DNA of 64,000 nt from Serripes groenlandicus (taxonomy: Eukaryota; Mollusca; Bivalvia; Cardiida; Cardiidae). The notes under the pieces were generated by a model. The model did not search any database and was not told where the DNA came from. It worked only from the letters and a program-made list of their open reading frames with translations. Shown here piece after piece: positions 55,274 to 64,000 of this stretch; within the stretch, counting starts at the first letter, position 1; every line of letters starts with the position of its first letter. Both the position numbers and the translations under genes were made by a program. Location of the stretch: positions 40,903,499 to 40,967,498 of the forward strand of contig JASEVX010000001.1 of assembly GCA_031761405.1 (NCBI GenBank), given 5' to 3'.

Positions 55274-55463
55274 CAGCCCTGTGTTCCATAGTAAACACAA
55301 CGTAAACACGTTTGTCTATGGAGCGTAACGAAACCTACCTGTAGTAAGCATGTACTCCCGTCAAACAGGTTTGGTTTACCGACTAATGCACGGATTATCG
55401 ACGAAACCTATATAGGTTTCGAAAAACAGGTTTTGGGTTTGGTGACTATGGAACACAGGGCTG
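55274..55463. mobile_element. 190-bp CAG...CTG MITE with 5-bp duplication
   Basis: Perfect 19-bp inverted ends, CAGCCCTGTGTTCCATAGT and its inverse. TTGTA is duplicated exactly at 55269-55273 and 55464-55468. The inside is palindrome-like (GGTTTCG/CGAAACC) and non-coding. It looks recent. Confidence 0.93.
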
Positions 55464-55468
55464 TTGTA

Positions 55469-56562
55469 CTGTTTACGTAAACAGATATAGGCATAATAGG
55501 CACGGGTAAACGTCCATTTTAACCTACTGCACTATAACTCTGTACTGGGAAATGTTGTAATGTAACTGACTTACTATTTTTGTCCTGGGGCTTTAGTAGT
55601 AAAACATTTGCTGTTAACACCCAACAACGCATTTTAGAGTGAGACTGCGCGAGAAAAATAGTCCATCATGGATTCAACAAAACTGCATTTAAAAATATTA
55701 TTATGATGTTGTAGGAACATCAGTGAACAACTTAATGTGTGAGTACTCCAATATAAGTTTAACAAATGCTTTAGAAATTAATGCAACGAGAATATGGAAG
55801 CTTATTAACATTCGCGAAGTGGAATGGAAAAGTACAAAGAAGTCGCGTGACAAATGCATTGGCGGATTTAGCGGGGGCCCGTGAGGCCCGTTACCCCCCC
55901 CCCCCCCCCCCCCCCCGAAACCTGTTCACAAGCCAAATTGAAGGGGAAATCTTGTTAACACTAAAATTTGGTCAGAATGTTTATTTTTATGATATCTAGG
56001 CCAAGTTCGAATATGGGTCATGCCGGGTTAAAGACTAGGTCACTAGTCACTAGTACAAATTGAAGGAAAATCGTGTCAATACTGGGAACTTTGAATGTTT
56101 GTATTGATGATATCTAGTCCATGTTCGAAATAGGTCCACTATTCCATGTTCGAAATAGGTCCCTAGGTTAAATGAAGGAAACTCTTGATAACACTCTGGA
56201 TATTGCATTTGAATCTTTGTCAGAATAATTGTCTTGATGAGTTTTGCATTGTTCAAACACTTTCTCCCAGTCTAGTACATGGTTTAGAGGATAATTTCTA
56301 CTTGATGGAAGTTGATTTAGCTATATAATAAGGCAGAATACTTTGAAGTTTCTGCCTTATTATATAACCTACTGTCAAATTTTCCCTTGATTCTTCATGT
56401 CTTAAATGTGTATACTTGTGATCTCTTGCACTCCGGTGAGCGATATAGTGCCAACAAGGTCCACCTGTTTTCAAATTGGCAGTTTAAAAATATTTACTAT
56501 TTTTTATATGATCTTTTGATATGATCTTTCAACGTCTTAACAATAAATACATATACATATAA
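55469..56562. other. Non-coding stretch with a C23 run
   Basis: A run of 23 C lies at 55894-55916. A short direct repeat, CATGTTCGAAATAGGTCC, is duplicated near 56110-56160. A hairpin AAGGCAGAATACTTTGAAGT is near 56330. No gene is recognised. Confidence 0.45.
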
Positions 56563-57035
56563 CAGTGTGTGTATACCACGTGACTTTGACGTCACAAATG
56601 CTACGGCTGACAGAAATATTTTACTTCGGTTTAGATGTAAAAACAAAGGTAACTTTTTTATTTCTTCATCATTTCTAATGAAACATGGCGCAGTCTACGC
56701 CGCTAAGAGAGCCCTATCTCCGTTTTTTCAACGGAGTTTGATTAGTGGTTTAGTTTCTTCAAACACTTCGATGAACCTTTTCTTAAAATGTATTAATATC
56801 GCCGACAGCCGGAGAACTGGATTTTGAGAACAGGTTCGTCGAAGTGTTTGAAAAAACTAGACCACCAATCAAACTCCTGTAAACAAACGGAGATATGACA
56901 TTGTAAGCGGCGTAGACTGTGCCATGTTTCATTAAAAAGGGTGAAGAAATAAAAAAGTTACCATTGTTTTTACATTCTTATCAAGAGCAATTATTGCTGT
57001 CTGACCATGCAAATATGACGTCAAAAGTCACGTGG

Positions 57036-57072
<37 letters not shown>
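56563..57072. mobile_element. 510-bp fold-back element with 5-bp duplication
   Basis: The left arm (56563 to about 56785) and right arm (about 56833 to 57072) are long inverted repeats: ATACCACGTGAC at one end, GTCACGTGGTAT at the other, and GAAACATGGC / GCCATGTTTC inside. The ends are CAGTGTGTGT / ACACACACTG; the right one has expanded into a (CA)n run. TATAA is duplicated on both sides (56558-56562, 57073-57077). The plus-strand frame 56567-56827 is a chance frame on one arm. Confidence 0.92.
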
Positions 57073-57077
57073 TATAA

Positions 57078-58405
57078 GCTGCATTTGTTATTTAATTTCG
57101 CATTTTCCCTACTGCAGCCCTCAGGCCGTAAGCACTGCAGTGCTTTGATTTAAAAAGCGGCATACCACACTATTCAAACAAGCAATGGCCACATAGCAAT
57201 GCATGGGATAAAGAAGATGTATCACACCAAATGTGCCGCATCTACTTTTGGACCATTATTATTCCTCGAAGCTGCTATATTTTTTTAGTTCGCCGAACTC
57301 GTTCTTGACCAATCAGAAAACGTTTATTTTTAGATCATGTTATTAAGCTCAGCGTAGCTGTACAAAACTCGACACTTGGTATCGCGGTAACAATTTAATT
57401 AAGTATTAATCTCACTAATGCCTTTCTTTATAGTCCCTATGGTTCAGACAATAACGACATGTGTCATTTTATATGTATGATTTGCGACATAGTCACTAAC
57501 TTTACGACCTACAGGTCATAAATACAAAATTTGGTTGGTGGAATGTTTTGATTGAGGATGGTTTCCTACTCAACAGAGCTCCTTGACTTTGAAAACAAAA
57601 AGTTCAATATTTCAGACTTTCATTGGTTGGTATTGTTATTGTCAAATAAGATTGAACGTATTGTTTCTTACTAATTATTTGTTTTAAAAAGACAACCTCT
57701 AATCAATATTGAGAGGCTTTGATTTTAACCGTTCCAATTGGATTATATGCACGCGTTCGTCTTTAAAATGATAGTTATATCAGGATATCTATTTCAGGAA
57801 ATAGTGTACACATCAGACTATTTCTTAATCAACCCATTAATAAGTGTTGGACTTATAAAGTCAAAAGACTATCTGCGATGGTAGGAATCTCTCTGGGAAC
57901 ATCCTTGTATTTAATACTTGTTTGAGAAAGCTAAAGCATGGTTAGAAAGACTGACCGCCGTCGTATAACTCCAGCACTCATAGTATTGTATTACAGGCCT
58001 GGTTTATACTACAGGTATGGCAAAACACTTGACTTTCGGAACGGATAATGCTTTACAGATTTGGTTTCCAAACATTTTAAGATTTATTGGAGGTATGTGC
58101 AGAGTCAGATCAGACTGCATGGATTTTCTCACTGATCTGGATCTTCACTGATTGCAAATTCCTTAACTTTTTTAAGAGAGCCTTGTTGGATATTCATAAG
58201 TTTCTACAACATTCATCTGTTAAAAGGACTGTCTGACTTTTAATGTAAAAACTTTCATAACAAACACTCTTCCAAATAGTACTCATGGTAAAAACGGAGC
58301 AAAGCAATGGCAATCTGATTTTAATATCAAAGCAGCATTTGCATGGATCATTCATGCTGTGGGCTAAACATGTGTAAAGGTAAGCTTTATTAGCTCAGTC
58401 TACCA
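57078..58405. other. Non-coding stretch
   Basis: A repeat D trace lies at 58080-58190 (GTGCAGAGTCAGATCAGACT, TGATCTGGATCTTCAC). No gene is recognised. Confidence 0.4.
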
Positions 58406-58409
58406 GGTA

Positions 58410-58592
58410 ATATGAGCCGAATTACAAGAAAACCAACATTGTAGACTCTGCGTAAAGTATCGACCCGAATCAGCCTAAGCATGTCGCGCAGGCTTACCTG
58501 GACCGACACTTGTCGCCTCCTGTCGATTTTCTGTTTCAGGAATCATTACTCTATACCTCTATCCCCATGAGACGGAGTGTGGCGGCTCGTTT
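58410..58592. mobile_element. Family F element, right end missing
   Basis: TGAGCCGAATTACAAGAAAA, GCGTAAAGTATCGACCCG and CATGAGACGGAGTGTGGC. The right arm is lost except for CGGCTC at the break. Confidence 0.75.
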
Positions 58593-58819
58593 CTGTTTTA
58601 TTATGTTCTTTGTCTCGATTTATTCTGAAGGGTGAACATTTTTCTATTTGTTTATTTAAGGCTTTGACGAAAATTAGTACTGCTGTATTTTCTTTACTTC
58701 CAATGCGCGTATTACAAAGAAAACATATCTATATTCGGCATTTTAAAAGACAGACTGCAATTTATACATTCATTCATCTTCGATAGACTTCCAACAACTT
58801 CGAATTATAAGAAGTAACA

Positions 58820-59500
58820 ATATTTTATAATAAAAGGTTGATACCAGTCAAGTAGCCTTTCATTTCTTATACATGATTACAGGAACGTAGATTAGATCTA
58901 CGCCCTTGATTATTATCAGCCAAATTTAGATATGTTTAAACGAATTATGTTTATCACAATAAGCACAATACATAAGAAAGCCATGGAATTATATTCTTAT
59001 TCCATAACTATATATGTTCTCTTTCATACTAATGTTTATCGATGTTATTTCTTTCTAAATGTTTAAATACATGTATTTGTTAATATATACTTATTCTATA
59101 ATTCTCTATGATTATAATTTTTCTTTGCCTTTAAAGCTTGGCTGTAAATGGCCAAAGGCAATTATATGTCGATAATAAAAGGTTCATAGCCAGGCAAGTA
59201 GTCTTACATTATTTATACATTATTACCAGCCAAATTTAGATAAGTAATAACGGGGAAACTTTCATCATCGACCAACTTAATAATGTTTATCGATGTTATT
59301 TCTTTCTAAATGTTTAAATACATGTATTTGTTAATTTATACTTATTCTGTAATTGTCTATGATTATATATTTTTCTTTGCTTTTAAAGTTTGGCTGTAAA
59401 TGGCCAAATGCAATTAGTATATGCCGAGAATAAAAGGTTCATAGCCAGTCAAGTCTTACAGTACTTATACATTATTATCAGCCAAATTTAGAAAAGTTTG
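58820..59500. repeat. About 251-bp tandem duplication, 2.7 units
   Basis: AATGTTTATCGATGTTATTT falls at 59031 and 59282. AATAAAAGGTTCATAGCCAG and GGCTGTAAATGGCCAAA recur at the same spacing. Pieces of the same unit recur at 62535 (inverted, GCCTTTGGCCATTTAC) and 63098 (ACGGGGAAACTTTCATCATC), so it is also dispersed. Confidence 0.88.
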
Positions 59501-59925
59501 ACATAACTTAAAAAGTATTTTCCTCAGAAACTGCTGGTACGACAAATACATGTTTTGGCAGAATTGTTCTTTAAATGACACTCTTCATGTTTTAAATGAA
59601 GTTCGCCATGTTATCAAGTGATTGGTTCTCTTACCATGATTGTATTTATTCAATAAACCCTTTTCTTTTAGAACTAATATTCAAATTCACTACGCTATGT
59701 AATTCACAGTGAATTATTTGTGAATTATTTGAATACGCCGGCAAAAGACGTCAGTGTTATACATGATATTGTTCACGAAATTATCATATGCACTTTTGTT
59801 TTTAGTCATGATAAACCAGATTGAACATACGTTTGCATAAGCGCTATTTATCATTAAGTAGTAAGTCCAAAAATAAATTAATTATAAAAACACGAATTGT
59901 CTATTCAAGAAGTATTTAAAAAGAT
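59501..59925. other. Non-coding stretch
   Basis: Nothing recognised. Confidence 0.4.
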
Positions 59926-60148
59926 GCAACAACTCTGCGTAAAGTATCGACCCGGATCAGCCTATGTATGCCGCGCAGGCTTACCCGGAAAGACACTTTT
60001 CGCCTCCTGTGGATTTTCTGTTTCAGGATGCAAATTACTCTATACCTCTATTCCCCTGAGACGGAATGTGTCGGACTGCGCATGCTGATCTGGGTCGGTA
60101 CATTACGAAGAGGCCATAATGCTGGTTTTCTCGTAGGACTGCTCATAT
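59926..60148. mobile_element. Family F element, worn left end
   Basis: CTCTGCGTAAAGTATCGACC, CCCTGAGACGGAATGTGTCG and CTGGTTTTCTCGTAGGACTG. The left TGAGCCG is gone. Confidence 0.75.
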
Positions 60149-61122
60149 CTAGATATATACGCTTAGTTAAGTACTGACTAAAATTAATCCAGCAAATGTC
60201 AAATAGTTGTATTCTCAGAACGTTGACGAAGGATCAAAGATAGTTAGTAGATAATAATGTGAATTAGTTAACTGGTCATCCAAAGTTCGAGATATAATGC
60301 AAAATGCAGGACTTCACGAAATGTGGTTGTGTTCAGAATCTGTAAATACTAATTAATTCGTACCTCTGCTACGGCAAAGATTAAGGGATATGTATCCTGT
60401 GGCACTATTTATGAAGATTTGCAGGAATTGCGTCCCTTTCCCAGGCCTTCGATTAAGTCAAAAATCGATAATTGAGTTGTGGCCCTTCGGTTACGCTCCT
60501 ATATTTGTATTTATCGATTATTTGTAAACAGATTTAATGACGAATTCGATTTCATACTAAGCCCGCAGGTGATCTTAACATTACTCTGCTCGATATCTGT
60601 AATAGGAAAAGTTCTCACACTGACATTTTAACATTTTTTGCATTACCAGTACATACACAAGTGAGCAAAAGATGTCAAAGCAGTCTTTGTTTGTCTGTGT
60701 TTGTTTTGATAATGTGTATATTAATTAGTAAACGACAAGGTGTGACAAGGTGTTAAAATTGTCGGACAAGACTCTGGCTAATCAGTCTTTAACACTTGGT
60801 AATTGGTAACGGCGGTTTTTATATACTGTCATAATAACATATTACTTAAATCTCTTTGTTGTAAAAACAATTGTCATTATCAAGGCACATGAAAATGGAC
60901 ACTTCAAATTCACAGGTGACAAGTTGTTTAATTAGTCATTGCTTTAATTTATTTTTTTCCATGCACTGTTAAATTGTTCTTTTCCTAATACGTTTTGTAA
61001 TCATATTAGGTCTTTGAATATATAAAAGCTGGAACAAGTTCATTTTCGCATTCGCACCCCACCCGCCTATCTACATACACGACATTAGTAAGCGATCAAA
61101 ATAGATCTAGTCATTACCAGAT
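60149..61122. other. Non-coding stretch
   Basis: No gene or repeat recognised. Confidence 0.4.
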
Positions 61123-61680
61123 ACAGTCGAGCCTCGTTAAATCGGACGCCGTTAATCCGGAAAATTCGCGATCCGGACATAAAATTCATTTTTACATTTT
61201 TAGGCGTTTTCTGCATTTTTAAATGAAAATGGAAGTATCAAGACATAAACATATTTGTTTGAAATTTGTATGACTAAAAAGAATTAGAAATAGACTCTCC
61301 GATTATAACTTATAAAATTTCCTTAGAAAATAGGAAATACGGTAAAAATGGACTTAAAAATAAAGAATTCGCGATTTTCCAATAATTTACATGGAATAAA
61401 GAAGGAATGCATGTTGTCTATTAAAATCAAAAATGGAAGTATCAGGCAGTTAATCTATTTTTTATATCTTTACATTAAATGAAAGCAGACATATTGACCT
61501 CATAGAAAAAAACTTATAATATATTGTCATCAACAAAATTAATGACTTTATATCAATTTTAAAGATCTGTCCCTATATAAATCCATATAGCCTAAATACC
61601 AGGTCAGAAAAGGTTAGTGTAAATTGTATCGATTTCAAGGGGAGTAACTCTCTCGATTAAGCCAGTCACTTTACCAAAAT
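61123..61680. mobile_element. Possible pogo-like element, one end visible
   Basis: TA followed by CAGTCGAGCCTCGTTAAATC and GGACGCCGTTAATCCGG resembles pogo/Tigger ends (CAGT...CCTCG.TAA.TCGG, TA target). No matching inverted right end is seen within about 600 bp, so the right boundary is a guess. Confidence 0.45.
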
Positions 61681-63689
61681 AGTGTAGTATGATATGTACA
61701 TGGAATGAAAATATCAACTATCATTTATCACATTCACTTTAAAATTGTTTTGACATTTTAACTTTTCTAAACTACAGAAACATTTTATCCAAGCTTAGGT
61801 TCTCATAAGATAAATTAAAGATTGAAACTAATCATCATGAAAACATTGAAAAGAATAAAAGAGGTTGTGCCTTATTCCATTCAAATGCTTCTGGGAGTGA
61901 GTTCCATTTTATATTACTTTGTCTGTTAGAACAATGACGCATTAAGAAAACAACACATACCATACTTACATGCATAACGTGCAATGTGTATATATATAAA
62001 TACGTGTATTAAATTAATAACTTGTTTAGATGTCTTATATATATTTGTTTATATCAACCATGATCTGTAAGTGCTTAAATTGAAAATAATCTGTTCTTTT
62101 CTGTTCAATGAAAGTCATAATCATATAATAACAATAATAAAAGGGAAATTAAAACAAACAAAAGAGTTTTCAGTTTGCAAAAGCCCTACCTCATTTTTAC
62201 TTGATCTATAAAATCCAATCTCAGTAAGAATGAAAGTTATCGTATTCGATATCTTTTCTGAAACTATTTAATTATATTTTCTTATATCTGTTTCATCTGG
62301 TACAGCATCTACCACACATTTGCCGTTGTTCATCAGCTCGGAATATATAAAAACAAATTGACAATCAAGTGCGATCCTAACGTAGAATCAAGAGCAGATC
62401 GATACTCTAACAGAGAGGAGGGAAATATCTAATTATAATGGAATCGTCCGTCCCGAACTCTTATCTAGGTTCACATGCAATAGACACAACTCAACTCAAC
62501 TCAACTCTAATTTATAAGCAATCGGCATAACAACATGCCTTTGGCCATTTACAAACAACTTAAAATGAAACATGGCAAAGACACACAGCAACATTCATAC
62601 ATGTACAATCCTAAATACACATTTACCGAATGCTATACACCAACATCAGGCTAAACACACGTACAGTCAAATCGCAGGCCACACTGTTTGCCTCTACTTT
62701 CAGTCCGTCCAAACGAAAAGGTATAAGTTGACTTTTGTGAAAAATGTGCATCCAGATCTACATTGTTCAAATTATACTATCAAAAAGTTTTAAGAAGCTT
62801 TGGTCAACTTGTGTAGATTCTGATAAGATTGCTTAGAATGCATACATGTAGCTGGCTCATGTATTGTTGTTTTGCCCCACATTTATGAAAAATCCTTATT
62901 CTGTTTCCAAAAGCAACTGATTTAATAGTGAATTAATATACATTAATCTAGACATTCGCAAAACGTAGAAAGGGAAAATTCAAGATTTGACGACCTTATC
63001 ACTAATTGAATAACGTCAATCTTCAGGAATTTAAATGAACCCGTTCGCTGCGTTATATATCAATAGGTTCACCATTTTATATATTTGGATCCTTAATAAC
63101 GGGGAAACTTTCATCATCGACCAACTTAATTTAATTATCGATTAATCAAAAGCAGCGGACGTGGTAGAGCACGACTGGAATAAACTTACCGGGGTCATAT
63201 CGCATTCCACTATAGCCATATCTTTCTCCTATAATTATTGTTAGAATGGCCATGTATAATAATTGCATTGATTTGTTTGTACAGTGAATTTTTTTGTACA
63301 AGACATTGTTTGTACATGGATGAGATTTAATAAATCAATACATATAGATATTACTTTGTTTCTGTTGATTTGTTGTATAAGGATAAGGATTAAGCCAGAT
63401 TATAATTGTGTTAACCTTATTATCCATGTATATATGTATGTGAAGGTCGTGGCTATCCTCCGTCATACACTGACACAACATTTGATATTAGTAAATCTTT
63501 GCTAGTAGATAGAAATAACTAAACGTTATCAATTTTCAAATGATGTAATTGAAAAAAAAAAAAAAAAAATATATGCCTACGGTTATTCCCGTATAGAAAC
63601 ACATCCGAAAGAAAATTATACTGTTATAAAGGTAAAATACGGTTTTCTTTAATTGCTGTTGTTTTCTTTCTTTCTAAAAAGAAATGGAG
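61681..63689. other. Non-coding stretch with dispersed fragments
   Basis: Fragments of the 58820 repeat lie at 62520-62560 (inverted) and 63098-63130. CAACT repeats at 62487-62505. A poly(A) run at 63551-63570. No gene is recognised. Confidence 0.4.
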
Positions 63690-64000
63690 GTATTCTCTTA
63701 GGTTTCAAAGGGTTAAAGCTAAACTAGACCGTACACTGTTGCTATCAAACTTATATCACAGATGGCTTCAAATAACTTTTAACAGGGTATTTACTTGCCA
63801 CAAATTCCCGTGAAAGGATTGTACTGTCCTGTTTAAAATCAAGAGGGTCATGATGGACCCTGCTGATCAGATTCCTTCAATCCTTTTTTTAATTGTAGAA
63901 AAAAGCATGCCACCTGGGGCTGTGATATTTGGCCTTATTGGAGAATTGATAGAGGTTACCTTAAAGAAATATTCTCCTCCGAAAGCGTCTGGCCGATTTT
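63690..64000 (+). repeat. Dispersed repeat Rep-1, copy 3 (cut by the window end)
   Basis: CTGATCAGATTCCTTCAATC, GGGGCTGTGATATTTGGCC and TCCTCCGAAAGCGTCTGGCC repeat the order of copies 1 and 2. Confidence 0.6.

Noticed and set aside
56567..56827. 86-codon frame
   Set aside because: It occupies one arm of a fold-back element; the other arm has mutated so that no equivalent frame exists.
1..64000. LTR retrotransposon or integrated virus
   Set aside because: I saw no long direct repeats with TG...CA ends, no gag/pol motifs and no viral protein signature.

Overview
This is animal nuclear DNA, most likely from a bivalve mollusc; a dreissenid mussel is my guess from the look of its short repeats, not something proven here. 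The window is AT-rich and packed with decayed transposons, tRNA-derived SINEs and tandem arrays. It has one convincing host gene split into widely spaced exons. There is no bacterial or viral gene organisation.

Host gene: three minus-strand exons (29260-29089, 22773-22596, 18250-17181) join in matching phase. They encode at least 472 residues: an N-terminal block of ankyrin repeats and a long, probably disordered tail. The best match I recognise is the ANKRD34 group. The first coding exon was not found. The introns (about 6.3 and 4.3 kb) are filled with mobile elements and satellites.

Main mobile element: 7684-12306 is about 4.6 kb, bounded by inverted repeats of roughly 320 bp. It carries the broken remains of a large (over 1000 residue) protein of a kind found repeatedly in cnidarian, mollusc and fish genomes and usually left uncharacterised. 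Its C-terminal half looks like a split PIN/FEN-type nuclease followed by a Cys-rich tail. This is the best candidate for an under-described system.

Small elements: (a) about 20 copies or fragments of a TTAA-flanked, palindromic MITE (family A); (b) a second TTAA-type family beginning CTCTTTCAG (B); (c) a family beginning CGAGGGCTTGGCGTG (C); (e) a family beginning GGGTCCAATTTCACC (E), one copy of which holds a nested 967-bp TTAA element; (f) a family beginning TGAGCCG (F); and three unrelated families with CAG...CTG ends and 5-bp target duplications, as in 5-bp-TSD hAT elements. A further dispersed repeat is called D. There are several tRNA-headed SINE families and one LINE 3' end at 33456-34645.

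Tandem arrays: 20-bp (13512-14150), 86-bp (20820-21535), 28-bp (43187-44065), about 143-bp (37915-38565), a 351-bp duplication (35420-36090) and a 251-bp duplication (58820-59500). The 28-bp unit matches the head of a SINE lying next to it, so the array probably grew from that SINE.
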